This document shows positions 35,469 to 47,058 of a stretch of DNA of 64,000 nt, piece by piece. Position 1 is the stretch's first letter. Each line of letters starts with the position of its first letter. The notes beneath the pieces were generated by a model that saw only the letters and a program-made list of their open reading frames with translations, was not told the DNA's origin and did not search any database. Position numbers and translations under genes: made by a program. This DNA comes from Parietaria judaica (lineage: Eukaryota > Streptophyta > Magnoliopsida > Rosales > Urticaceae): NCBI GenBank assembly GCA_954871525.1, contig OX940862.1:47051732-47115731 (forward strand). The letters are read 5' to 3'.

Positions 35469-37161
35469 TGTTGGACATGTGTGTCCTTAAACAAGATATT
35501 TATCCATTTGTAAAAGATTATGACAAGTCGTTGAATAAAGATGGTACTTATTATATTAATCTTATTATAGTTTCTGTAGAGTAAAATAGAATGTTTGATT
35601 CCTTAGTTCATAAAGGATGCAATTATGTTATTATTATCACAACAGAGTCATGTGAGGAAGAATTAATAAGCATAATAAATGAACTTAAAACGCCCGTGAC
35701 CTGATTAACTTGGTTGGAGCCCATTAGTCGGTAAGGTCATTAATGTGACCAAGTGACAATCCTATTCTGGATTATGTGTGTGTCACACTCACTAGAAGTG
35801 CATTAAGTATGAAGCGTCTTCATACTGGATTGGACCTGACTTAAACTCAAGAAGTTGTCATATAAGACCGTCACTGATAACTTGTACTTGAGTCACAAAA
35901 TGATGATCAAATGGATATTAGTTCTAAGTCCTGAGTAATCATGAGTCCGAGCTACTGGCTTGATTGTTCTTCAATTAAACTGTTAAAGAACACAAGATAT
36001 TACCGCTGTTCCCAACAGTATTATTTTAGGAACATGATAGTCAGTAGTGAAGATAGCTTGATCACAGACATGGGCATCACACAGCTCTCTTCAGAGTCAT
36101 GATGATCCCTTGGTTGTCAGTGGTGAGAAGTGAGACGTACCCGTGCGCAACTTATGAATCGAAACCAAAAGTGGGTTGCTCATAATATTACTGGCTGAGT
36201 CAAGGATGAAAATGCATTGAGGGGCATTACGGTAAAAACCGCCTGCTTACGTGTGAGTCATCAAGTAAAAGGACAATAATCGGTATTTGATTGAATCTAA
36301 TGGACACCCTGCTGTTATAAGGGAATAATATATACCGTATCACTAAAGAGTCCAGCCTCGGGTCTATAGTGGAATCACTTCGAGGTTTGACGAACAATTA
36401 GCAGTTCCTTGGAGCTTAAGTGATACGGGTCCATGGTCCCCAGGATAGCTCCGTAACGGATGATACGTACGTGATTAAAATACATTCTGGATAATGTTTA
36501 ATCATTTGGCTCGACTTATAAAACTGACTAGCCTGTGTTAGACGTCAGATAATTTTATCTTCAGCGTGGCAAAAGTATCATATTTCTAACAGCACCATGT
36601 TGTTGTAAATTAAGTTCCAAGCAATTTTGCTTTTTGAACCAAGTCATTCTGACTTACGGTTTGTGATTTATGGATTTTCTAAGTTTATGACTCGGTTCGA
36701 TTAACTATGAAATTAAATCACATGTCACGAATTTAAATGATGGTGTTGCACCATGACATTTAATGTGTGATAATGAGATCAGGTTTTATTAATATAATTT
36801 AATTATTTGGATTTAATTATTAATATCTAACTAATAATTAATTCAAATATGAGAATTGGAGAATTTATATTTGCGGCATAAGTACCTATTGTTTTGGTAT
36901 TTTGGCAAAACCCTGAAATCAATTTAATCCATTGGATCGGTTATGATGTAATATCAACCGTTGGATTGAGATAATTGATTTAAACCCTAAATGTAATTCC
37001 GAAATTGAAACTTGGTGAACAAAGTTAGGTATTTTGAATTTCCTTATTTAATTGTGTCCGTTGGATCGGTTTGAGATTTAATCTTTACCGTCGGATTAGA
37101 AATTAATTAATATGATATATATATATATATATAATGTGTAATTCGAATAAAATTGTGGATA
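35469..37161 (+). repeat. Solo copia LTR W, left part
   Basis: Starts TGTTGGACATGTGTGTCC and follows the reverse complement of the C1 LTRs (compare 3,912-2,139 and 11,299-9,510). It is interrupted at 37,161 by CACTA element E2 and resumes at 56,530. A (TA)n tract lies at 37,108-37,132. Confidence 0.85.
37159..37161. repeat. Target site duplication ATA, left of E2
   Basis: ATA precedes the CACTA end and is repeated at 56,530-56,532. Confidence 0.9.
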
Positions 37162-38060
37162 CACTAGTACAAATTGTTGATCCTACCACGGAGTTTCAAC
37201 CATGGATTTTTTTATCCATGGTCGAAATCCAAGTTTCTACCACGGAAATTTTTTTCCATGGTTGAAAATCGGGTCACGCCGCGACACGCATAAACACGCC
37301 GCGGCACACATTCAAATTCACCACGGATATATTTTCCATTTTTTTTTTCATGGTTGAAATTCAGGTCACGCCGCGACACGCATAAACACGCCGCGGCACA
37401 TTTTCAAATTTACCACGGATATATTTTCCATGTTGAAAATGTGTCATTGAGATGTTTATAAGCCGCGGCGTATATATAATGCCGCGGCATTGTTGGTACA
37501 CAACGACACTCTATTAACCGTTGTTCATACCACGCGGTATAAGCCGCGGCATTATGTATTACACGCCGCGGCATTATTGGTACACGATGAAACCTTAAAA
37601 ACCGTTGTTCATACCATGGACATTACGCCACGGCGTGCATTTGAAAACGCCACGGCACATGACTTTCAAGAAATAAGCCGTGGCATGATCTCTTACACGC
37701 CGTGGCATGGATGGTACACAACGACAGAATGAAACCGTTGTTCATAATGCCGCAATAAACCCCTTGTATGCCGCGGCGTGTCTTGAATAACGCCACGACA
37801 TTTCGTTTGTAAAAATACGCCGTGGCGTTACAAACAATAAGCCGAGGCGTGTATCGTATTTAGCCATTTTCTCATTTGCGCCGTGCCTGACTCTCCGCGA
37901 CTCCTTCCCTTTCGCCGTGCCTCTCGCCCTCGCCCTCGCCCTGTTTCACCAATTCCCGCCGTGGCGTCTTTTCAAATACGCCGTGGCACACTACATAATA
38001 CGATTTTTAATTATATCGCCGCGGCACGTTTTTTAACACACCGCGGCGTGACTTGTTTTT
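37162..38060. repeat. E2 left terminal and subterminal repeats
   Basis: CCATGG-centred inverted words next to the terminus. A near-duplicated segment (37,270-37,330 and 37,370-37,420) has CACGCCGCGACACGCATAAA words. Then come GCCGCGGC-type boxes with AACCGTTGTTCATA words to about 38,050. It mirrors 23,179-23,607 in E1. Confidence 0.85.
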
Positions 38061-39330
38061 ACAGTCTTACCCGCGAGGAGTTCATTTTAACGTCGTGCCG
38101 TCACAACTCAACCCTAACCCCTCTCGCTCTCTCTCTCGCACTCGCCTTGCGCCGCCGTCTTCTCACCGCGACACGATTGACGCCGTCATCCGCCGTCATC
38201 CGCCGTTGCCGTCCAAGCCCTACGCCGTCGACCTCCACGAGTAAGTGTCGATTTCAAGCTTTGTTTTTCTGTTTTTTTTTTTCGTTTTTTTGTTGTTGTT
38301 AATTCGAAATAGGATTTGAGTATTGTTGTATTAAGTCATTGATATCAAGTTCTTGTATCAATTTTTAAGTGAAATTTGATTTTATGAATTGATTAAATTG
38401 GTTTAGGTATTGAAATTTTTTTTTGGGTATTGAAATTAGGTTTTGTAATTAGGTTTTGTAATTAGGTTTTGAAATTAGGTTTTGAAGTTAATTGGGTATT
38501 GAAATTAGGTTTTGAAATTAATTGAGTTTTGAATTTAGGTTTTTGAATTAGGTTTGTGTATTGAAATTAGGTTTTGTAATTAGGTTTTGTAATTAGGTTT
38601 TGAAATCACAACAATTCAACAATTCAACAATTCGAAATAGGATTTGAGTATTGTTGTATTAAGTCATTGATATCAAGTTCTTGTATCAATTTTTAAGTGA
38701 AATTTGATTTTATGAATTGATTAAATTGGTTTAGGTATTGAAATTTTTTTTTGGGTATTGAAATTAGGTTTTGTAATTAGGTTTTGTAATTAGGTTTTGA
38801 AATTAGGTTTTGAAGTTAATTGGGTATTGAAATTAGGTTTTGAAATTAATTGGGTTTTGAATTTAGGTTTTTGAATTAGGTTTGTGTATTGAAATTAGGT
38901 TTTGTAATTAGGTTTTGTAATTAGGTTTTGAAATTAGGTTTTGAAGTTAATTGGGTATTGAAATTAGGTTTTGAAATTAATTGGGTTTTGAATTTAGGTT
39001 TTTAAATTAGGTTTGGGTATTGAAATTTAATTTCCAATTTGAGTTTTGAAATTGGGTGTTAACTTAATTAGGTATTGAAATTGCGTAATCGAATTACGTT
39101 ATATGATTAAATTTTGTACTTTGATTATGTTTGGTTTTGTTTGATTGGTTATATGATTAGTTATTTGTGATGTATCCTTAGGTCAATTAGTTTATTTAAT
39201 TTGGTTTGGATTAATGAGTTTAATTAGTTAAGGTAGTTAGTTTATAGGATTATCTAATATCTTTGGTTAATTAGTTCTTTGGCTTGAATTAATATGTTAT
39301 GGCATTAACATTTCTTTTTTATAGATTTCA
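38061..39330 (+). promoter_or_regulatory. Leader and 5' UTR intron of the E2 accessory gene
   Basis: A CT- and GCCG-rich leader (38,090-38,240) resembles a 5' UTR and ends at a good donor (GTAAGT at 38,242). A T-rich intron of about 1.08 kb ends in TTTTATAG at 39,325, five bases before the start codon. Inside it are many AATTAGGTTTTG words and a 328-bp tandem duplication (38,301-38,628 and 38,629-38,956). Long 5' UTR introns often raise plant gene expression; that role is inferred. Confidence 0.55.
38301..38956. repeat. 328-bp tandem duplication
   Basis: The word AATTCGAAATAGGATTTGAG begins both copies (38,301 and 38,629), and the following ~320 bp match almost exactly. Internally made of AATTAGGTTTTG-like short repeats. 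Confidence 0.9.
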
Positions 39331-40945
39331 ATGGCACCAAAGTCAAAACGCGCAAGGGGATATCTTTTGGTTAGAAACGGATCATCGAGCCGAGTCCCGC
39401 CAGTCAACGAGGAGGAACAAGTACCACTAGCACCTTCAATTCAAGTACCGCCCAGTTTCAAAACGGAAGCGGCAAGGAAACGATTTCAAGTTCTTTGCAA
39501 GCGACAATTATGCCCGGAGCGTGGATTTGCGAAAATACCCATTACGGACATGGGTGACCTTGGCGACGCTCTCAATGAGAGTATCGAACAACGCGGTTGG
39601 AAAATTTTCATGCTCCAACCTAGGTCTAAGGCGAGGAGGACATTGGTCCACGAGTTCTATGCCGCTCTTCCCGACGAGTCAGTCGATGGATTTGTGACTG
39701 TTCGGCATATCCGATTTGAAATCAATGCTCAAGTAATCAATGAATACTACGGAACCCCAAATTTAACCGACGATGAAAACGAGCACAACCAATTGGGCGA
39801 TCAAGAATTGAATCAAGAGTTTTACGACAACATGGCAGCGACCATTGCTACTCCCGGAGCACAATGGCACAATAGGGCCGGAGAGATGCGACTAAATAAA
39901 AATCAGTTGAATCGGCGAGCCAAGGTTTGGATGTACTTCTTCGGGGCCAACCTATTCCCGCATCTGCACTTCACGGAGCTGCATTTCAACTTTCTCAAGT
40001 TGATCTACGCGGCGGTTAGGGGGTTGAATATCGACATTGGTCGATTCATCTTCTTCTACATGACCCACATGGCGTACGACGCCTCGAAGAATGCACTGGG
40101 CTTCCCGTTCCTTATCACAGATCTATGCAAGAAAGCTGGGGTAAGTATATATATCTTTATTTGTCTTCAATTGTGAAATTCAATTTTTTCAATATTGATC
40201 TAATCTTGCTTTATTTCATTTTTTAGATCGAGGATTCTGAGCTCGACCTGACGGTGCCGTATGGAAAGAAGATGGACCAGGCTTGGATCCGGAGTTTAAA
40301 GGAACCCTTTGTTGAGGCCCCTGCGAACGAGATACCTGAACAACCTGCAAACGAGGTAAATGTACAGCTTATAATGCTTAATTTTTTATTATTGTTTTAA
40401 TAATAATCTAACTTTGCTTGAAATTCATGGTTTAGGCCGCCGATATACCAGCACAGCCTGTTGCCGCCCCACCGATGCCGGAGCTCAACTACGATGATAC
40501 GCCAATGAGAGCCATCGTGGCTCACGGTATTCGGAGCATTCTTGAGTTCAATACCTATTGTAGCTCGTTTTGGCCCGGTATCTACCCAGGATTTGAGGCG
40601 CCAAATCAAATTCCACCAATGCCATGGCCAGCAGGATATCCAAATCAGTATCAGCCGGCATTCGTTGAAGCAGGCGGGAACGTTGGAGGCGGGAACGGCG
40701 AGGTTGAGAACGAAGAAGGAGGCGGGAACGGTAACGAGAATGAAGGAGGCGAGAATGCAGCAGGCGGGAAGGCTAACGAGAATGAAGGAGGCGAGAATGC
40801 AGCAGGCGGGAACGACAATGAGGCGAACCCCGAGAACCCAGAGAACCCAAATAACCCGGAAGAAATCAACAACGACGGCCTCGAAGAAAACAATAACCAA
40901 GAAGTCGAGAACAATGATGACAACAACCTCGTGGACAATAATTAG
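39331..40945 (+). CDS. Accessory gene: putative plant transposon protein, three exons
   Basis: Exons 39,331-40,140, 40,227-40,355 and 40,436-40,945, with GT/AG introns and phase 0 at each junction, give 482 codons plus stop. Residues ~70-270 (RGWKIFMLQPRSKARRTLVHEFYAALPD...VTVRHIRFEINAQVINEYYG...) match the PF20167-type putative plant transposon protein domain. The N-terminus is basic (MAPKSKRARG) and the C-terminus is a low-complexity Gly/Asn/Glu tail with repeated NENEGGENAAGG words. Molecular function is unknown in the family. No counterpart exists in E1, so either E2 captured it or E1 lost it. It faces toward gene B. All splice sites look canonical and no stop interrupts it. Confidence 0.75.
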
Positions 40946-41224
40946 TTATTTCTTATGTTTGAACAATTAGCTATTATGTTTGTTTTGTTTAAACAATTAG
41001 TTAATATTTTATGTTTCCTTTGAACAATTAGTTAATATTTAGTTTTGTTTGAAAAAAAGTATAAATTTTCAAATGTTATTATACTTCGTTTTGTTGAAAT
41101 ATAAAATAATTGTTTATAAAAAATTTAAAATGATTTTATAAGATCTAATTTAGATTGTTAAACAATCGAAAAATTAAATAATTCATAATTTAATTGTATA
41201 ACTATTAATTAATTATTTGTATAA

Positions 41225-41640
41225 TTTGTCATGCCGAGGTGTGACCAACTCTAGCCACGGCATGATTTCCACACGCCTTGGCGTGACCCATTGAAGCCGT
41301 GGCTGTATTCATAAGCCAGAGGTTAAAATAGTAAATAGCAACAACATACCACGGCATCATGATTAAAACGCCTCGGCATTGTCACACAAAGCCTCGGCTT
41401 ATGCATAACCTACCGCGGCGTAAATTAACCAAAAATTATACAGAGAGCATGCTTAACTTTAGTCGAATTAGGCCGAGGTGTGACCAACGCTAGCCACGGC
41501 ATTATTTCCACACGCCTTGGCGTGACCTTTTAAAGCCGCGGCTGTGTTCATAAGCCAGATGTTAAAATAGTAAATAGCAACAATACACCACGGCATTAAG
41601 ATTGTAACGCCACGGCATGGCCAACGAAGCCACGGCTTGC
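41225..41640. repeat. GCCGCGGC box units (239-bp type), E2
   Basis: Reverse complement of the E1 array: about two units, with CATGCTCTCTGTATAATTT boxes near 41,440 and 41,680. It separates the accessory gene from gene B copy 2. Confidence 0.8.
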
Positions 41641-41873
41641 TGATACCATGCCGAGGCCTATATGTTGTTTCAAATTATACAGAGAGCATGGATTCTGTAA
41701 GTCACTAAACGCCGCGGCGTTACTACCATTTCGCCGCGGCTATTGTAAAAATGCCGAGGCATAGATTTTGATATGCCGGGGCGTGAGTTCGACTACGGTT
41801 ATTTATCATGGTTCAATATCTCTTGCCACGGCATTGGTAACATTGTGCCGCGGCGAGTATCATACTTCATTAC

Positions 41874-42160
41874 GTTTATTAATTTTAAAACAACAAAATC
41901 ACTTCGAACAATTCAACATTAAATTTAATATTAAAATAACATAATCGCTTACAACAATTAACAATAAATTTAATAATTTTAAAACAACAAAATCACTTAC
42001 AGCAATTAAATATTACATTTAATAATTTTAAAACAACAAAATCACTTACAACAATTAAATATTACATTTAATAGTTTTAAAACAAAAAAATCACTCACAA
42101 CAATTCAACATTACATTTAATACTTTTTCAATTAACAAAATAACTCACAACAATTCAATA
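41874..42160. repeat. 60-bp tandem repeat 3' of gene B copy 2
   Basis: About five imperfect units with the AAAACAACAAAATCACTTA core; the same sequence follows gene B copy 1 at 43,677-43,960. Confidence 0.8.
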
Positions 42161-42183
42161 TTATATTAATAAAACTACAACAA

Positions 42184-42634
42184 TTAAAATAATAATTCGT
42201 CATCAATACCTAAATCTCTACGACAACGATTGGCATGTCGACGTAAATGAGTTGTGCCTCGTTCAATGATAGCGAGAATCTCTTGTCGGCACCATTTGCA
42301 TTTCGCGTACCTATCTTGAGTTTAAGTCTCATTGTTCCATTTGAGCCTCATTTGAAAATCTGTTTCGCATAGTAAAGACGGTGGCCTACCACGTCCACGC
42401 CCACGCCCACGCCCACGCCCTCTCGTCGGTGTTGGCTCACCGGCACGAGAGGTCCGATTTAGAGTTGGCTTCGGAGGCATTTCAAACTCCTGTGTCGTCG
42501 GAGGAGATGACAATAGTATTATTGGAACTTGTTTCCATGGAAAAACTATCATCATCGGAGGAAGAGGAAGAGGAAAACACGACAAAGAATTGGTGATATT
42601 ACGATGACAAACCGAAACGAGACGGATCATCCAT
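42184..42634 (-). pseudogene. Gene B copy 2, disrupted (E2)
   Basis: Starts MDDPSRF at 42,634 and keeps the Arg-Gly AT-hook-like tract and finger region, but has a stop near codon 12 (TCG TAA), a small deletion in the DDTEEFE segment that shifts frame, and CAA to TAA after WNNET. It is a pseudogene of gene B copy 1 (43,990-44,430). Its upstream AACGG region (42,745-42,845) is preserved. Confidence 0.85.
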
Positions 42635-43676
42635 AGCTAAGAAAAGTGATGATATTTTTGAATTTAAGGATAAATTTGGTGAACAATAGAATAAAATGAG
42701 AGCAAGTATAGGTTTAAATAGAAGATTTGTGTGAATTTAAACGTTTTTAACATTATTTTTGACAAATATAGCCGTTTATTACCGTTGTGGGGTAATAATT
42801 CGGGTGAAAAAAAAACTAGCCGTATTTGTGTCAGCGAAGGAAAGCCGTGGCAGGGGTTACATATGCCGCGGCGTGTTCAGTTTCGGCAACGGATATATCC
42901 GACGTTTGAGATAAAGCCGTGGCTTCTACAAAATAAGTCGCGGCGTGGTTAATTAATTTTTACAATTTTACCCTAGACTTTAAACTCATAAAATTAAACT
43001 GTAATTATATTTATTTTTATATTTTTGGTTTGAAAAATTATATAATTAATAGTACAATGTTGTGTTTTTTGTTTGAACGATTATTTAGTTATGATTATTA
43101 AGTGCATTATTTTGTTTTTTTTTTTTATAATAAAATTATCAACATTTTCATAGTTTATTAATGAGATAATTTAAATTAATAAAATTGTGTTACAATTAAT
43201 ATGATAACTAATAATTACATTGTAAATTTACTTATCATGCCACGGCATTTGAATGAACACGCTGTGGCTTCATTTTAATTTACAAATTTGCCCTCATGAT
43301 TGTGCAACTCGCCGCGGCACTTCCAAGAAAGGCCTCGGCGAGTTGCATATTGTGAGGGTACTTTGGTAAACAGACGATGTAAGCTGCGGCATTCTGTTAC
43401 CCATGCCTTGGCATGGCCAACGAAGCCGCGGCTTGCTTATACCATGCCAAGGCCTATATGTTGTTTCAAATTATACAGAGAGCATGGACTCTGTAAGTCA
43501 CTAAACGCCGCGGCGTTACTACCATTCCGCCGCGGCTATAGTAAAAATGCCGAGGCATAGATTTTGATATGCCGTGGCGTGAGTTCGACTACGGTTATTT
43601 ATCATGGTTCAATAGGTCTTGCCACGGCATTGTTAACATTGTGCCGCGGCGAGGATCATACTTCATTGCGTTTATT

Positions 43677-43960
43677 AATTTTAAAACAACAAAATCACTT
43701 CGAACAATTCAACATTAAATTTAATATTAAAACAACATAATCGCTTACAACAATTAAACAATAAATTTAATAATTTTAAAACAACAAAATCACTTACAAC
43801 AATTAAATATTACATTTAATAGTTTTAAAACAACAAAACCACTCACAACAATTCAACATTACATTTAATAGTTTTAAAACAACAAAATCACTCACAACAA
43901 TCCAACATTACATTTAATTCTTTTTCAAATAACAAAATAACTCACAACAATTCAAAAATA
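43677..43960. repeat. 60-bp tandem repeat 3' of gene B copy 1
   Basis: Same unit as at 41,874-42,160, about five copies, immediately 3' of the gene B stop codon. Confidence 0.8.
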
Positions 43961-43989
43961 TATTAATAAAACTATGACAATTAAAATCA

Positions 43990-44430
43990 TCATTTGTCAT
44001 CAATACCTAAATCTCTACGACAACGATTAGCATGTCGGCATAAATGAGTTGTGCCTCGTTCAACGATTGCGAGAATCTCTTGACGGCACCATTTGCATTT
44101 CGCGTACCTATCTTGAGTTTGAGTCTCATTGTTCCATTTGAGCCTCATTTGAAAATCTGTTTCCCATAGTAAAGACGGTGGCCTACCACGTCCACGCCCA
44201 CGCCCACGCCCACGCCCCCTCGTCGGTCGTGGCCCACCGGCACGAGAGGTCCGATTTAGAGTTGGATTCGGAGGCATTTCAAATTCCTCGGTGTCGTCGG
44301 AGGATATGACAATAGTATTATTGGAACTTGTATCCATAGAAAAACTATCATCATCGGAGGAAGAGGTAAACCCGATAAAGAATCCCTGATAATATTCCGA
44401 TGACGAACCAGAACGAGACGGATCATCCAT
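43990..44430 (-). CDS. Gene B copy 1: small BED-like zinc-finger/AT-hook protein (E2)
   Basis: 146 residues from MDDPSRSG; a start 11 codons upstream (44,463) is possible, but the MDD start is shared with gene A and the other B copies. Order: Ser/Asp stretch, NNTIVISSDDTEEFEMPP (hydrophobic I-V-I followed by Ser/Asp/Glu, a good SUMO-interacting-motif lookalike), an Arg-Gly tract ending RGRPPS, WETDFQMRLKWN, then CKWC...THLCRHANRCRR, a BED-like finger with spacing C-x2-C-x17-H-x3-H. The most intact member of the family here. Likely nuclear and DNA-binding (inferred). Its upstream region carries three AACGG cores (44,530-44,625). Confidence 0.75.
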   Translation of the reverse strand: MDDPSRSGSSSEYYQGFFIGFTSSSDDDSFSMDTSSNNTIVISSDDTEEFEMPPNPTLNRTSRAGGPRPTRGRGRGRGRGRGRPPSLLWETDFQMRLKWNNETQTQDRYAKCKWCRQEILAIVERGTTHLCRHANRCRRDLGIDDK

Positions 44431-45589
44431 AACAAAGAAAAATGATGATATTTTTGAATCCAAGGATTAATTTGATGAAACATAGAATAAAATGTGAACA
44501 AGTATAGGTTTAAATAGAAGACTTGTGTGAATTTAAACGTTCTTAACAAATAGAGCCGTTTATTACCGTTGTGGGGTAATAATTCGGGTGAAAAAAAAAC
44601 TAGCCGTTTTTGTGTCAGCGAAGGAAAGCCGCGGCAGGGGTTACATATGCCGCGGTGTGTTCAGTTTCTGCAACGGATATATCCGACGTTTGAGATAAAG
44701 CCGTGGCTTCTACAAAATAAACCGCGGCGTGGTTAATTAATTTTTACAGTTTTACCCTAGACTTTAAACCCATAAAATTAAACTGTAATTATATTCATTT
44801 TTATATTTTTGGTTTGAAAAATTATATAATTAATAGTACAATGTTGTGTTTTTTGTTTGAACGATTATTTAGTTATGATTATTAAGTGCATTATTTTGTT
44901 TTTTTTTATAATAAAATTATCAACATTTTCATAGTTTATTAATGAGATAATTTAATTTACTAAAATTGTGTTACAATTAATATGATAACTAATAGTTACA
45001 TTGTAAATTTACTTATCATGCCGCGGCATTTGAATGAACACGCTGTGGCTTCATTTTAATTTACAAATTTGCCCTCATGATTATGCAACTCGCCGCGGCA
45101 CTTCCAAGAAAGGCCTCGGCGAGTTGCATATTGTGAGGGTACTTTGGTAAACAAACGATGTAAGCTGCGGCATTCTGTTACCCATGCCTTGGCATGGCCA
45201 ACGAAGCCGCGGCTTGCTTATACCATGCCAAGGCCTATATGTTGTTTCAAATTATACAGAGAGCATGGACTCTGTAAGTCACTAAACGCCGCGGCATTAC
45301 TACCATTCCGCCGCGGCTATTGTAAAAATGCCGAGGCATAGATTTTGATATGCCGTGGCGTGAGTTCGACTACGGTTATTTATCATGGTTCAATAGGTCT
45401 TGCCACGGCATTGTTAACGTTACGCCGCGGCGTTATGAATTAATTTTTATAATATTTCCTTAATTTTAAACGCATAAAATTAAACTGTAATTATTATTCG
45501 TTTCATAAAAATATGTAAGAATATATATGTGATTAATTATAAAATATATAGAATTATAAATACATATGTTTATATTATAAATACATTAT

Positions 45590-45760
45590 TATCATCAATA
45601 ATTCCACATTACAAGTACCATATGGAAAGTACCACATTACAAAACATTACTAGTACCACATTACAACACATTACAAGTACATTATGATAAGTACCACATT
45701 GCAAAACATTTCAAGTACCACATTACAACACATTACAAGTACATTATGATAAGTCGTGCC
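45590..45760. repeat. Minisatellite 3' of gene A (E2)
   Basis: Reverse-complement counterpart of 20,184-20,400: ACCACATTACAA and CATTACAAGTACATTATGAT words, with fewer units than in E1. Confidence 0.75.
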
Positions 45761-45843
45761 ACATTACAACTCCATCAATATTTAAAGCTACATTTGTCAC
45801 ATAATAATAAAACTACAATTAAAAAACGTAAAATAATAAATAT

Positions 45844-46395
45844 TTAAATACAATGTTTTCGACGACAACGCACGCCATGAGCATGAAGCGAATCGATTTC
45901 TCGTACTGGGTAGGGAAGAATAAACAATAGTCCGCACCATTTGCATTTAGTGTGCTTATCAAAATTTTGAGTCGAGTTATTCCACTCATACTTTATATGG
46001 AAATCTGTCTCCCACGATGAAGAAAATTTTGATCCACCACTACCTCCTGTGCGGCTTGAACCAACGGAAAGAGCGGAGCGAATCTGACCTGGAGGTAATT
46101 CAGACTCTACGGTTTCTTCGGAATTTTGAATGCTTTCTTGAGAATTTGTTTCTGGGACAATAGTATCATTGGAGTTTATAATTTATGGGACTTCCGAATA
46201 AGAGTTTGTATCAGGGACCACCGTATTATCGGAATTTGTTTCTGGGACCACCGTATCATCGGAAATTGTTTCTGGGACCACTGTATCATCTGATAGATTT
46301 ACTTGGTGATCGTTGTCATCATCGGAAGAAGACGAAGAAGAGGACGAAACAATAACGACTGGGCCATTACCGATAGAAGACGGATGATCATCCAT
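45844..46395 (-). pseudogene. Gene A: BED-like zinc-finger gene with one in-frame stop (E2)
   Basis: A 184-codon frame from MDDHPSS. The N-terminus has PVVIVSSSSSSSSDDDND, matching a phospho-type SUMO-interacting motif, then three DDTVVPET-type decapeptides (one more than E1). A TAA (46,183-46,185) interrupts it at codon 71 in both elements, yet the following 112 codons are open and encode WETDFHIKYEWNN...CKWC...SLHAHGVRCRRKHC, with finger residues intact. Either only a 70-residue SIM-bearing peptide is made, or the gene died before E1 and E2 separated, or the stop is bypassed. It is divergent from the transposase. Confidence 0.65.
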
Positions 46396-47058
46396 AATAA
46401 TTTTCAATTTTTGTAGACAAGATATTTTGTGTGGGTCAAAATATAAGTTAAATGGTTGTATATATAGAAAGAAGTTATGAATTATAAGTTTTTTAAACTA
46501 TTTTCGCGAATATAGCCGTTTATAACCGTTGAAAGGTAATAAATTTAACCCTAGTAGCTAGTAAAAATATGGCCGTTTTTACGTCAGCGCGATCAAGCCG
46601 CGGCATATGTTACAGAAAGCCGCGGCACATTGAAGCTTGTCACCATTATGCCCTCCTATAAATGACGAAAGCCGTGGCTAATATGGGGTCTAACTGTAAA
46701 TGACAAAGTATGCCGCGGCGTCAAGTAACAAATGCCAAGGCATGAAACACAAAAGCCTCAGCTTGCTGTGACCATGCCGCGGCGTATATCGGAAAAAATA
46801 TTCATCCAAATTCAAGTTTGATCGAGAATGTCTAAAAAAAGGGTTGATAATAGATCAACATGCCGTGGCGTAATAACTTAATGCCGCGGCATACTACGCA
46901 GATCTTCAAATTCGCAGATTTTCATAACCATTTACACCATAACTCCAAAAACCCTATTTTTTTCTCCCTTAGGCGACTTTCCTTCGATTTCAAATTCGGG
47001 CTCGGTGCCTCGTCACGGAAGAAAACGGTATTTAATCTTCAAATTCTTTATTTGCAAT
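46396..47058. promoter_or_regulatory. Bidirectional promoter interval, gene A / transposase (E2)
   Basis: 663 bp between two divergent genes. The gene A side has three AACGG cores (46,500-46,595); the middle has GCCGCGGC-type boxes (46,600-46,890); the transposase side is pyrimidine-rich leader (46,900-47,000). It corresponds to 18,907-19,588 in E1. Shared control of A and the transposase is an inference. Confidence 0.5.

Larger units (their letters stand above)
41686..45262. repeat. Tandem duplication of the gene B block (~1.79 kb units)
   Basis: The AGAGAGCATGG box recurs with GCATGG at 41,686, 43,482 and 45,263 (1,796 and 1,781 bp apart). Between them lie two copies of gene B with promoter, 60-bp repeat and flanking boxes. 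E1 has one copy. Confidence 0.9.

Noticed and set aside
40397..40938. Minus-strand frames opposite exon 3 of the accessory gene
   Set aside because: Shadows of the Gly/Asn/Glu repeat tail; the plus-strand exon has proper splice sites.
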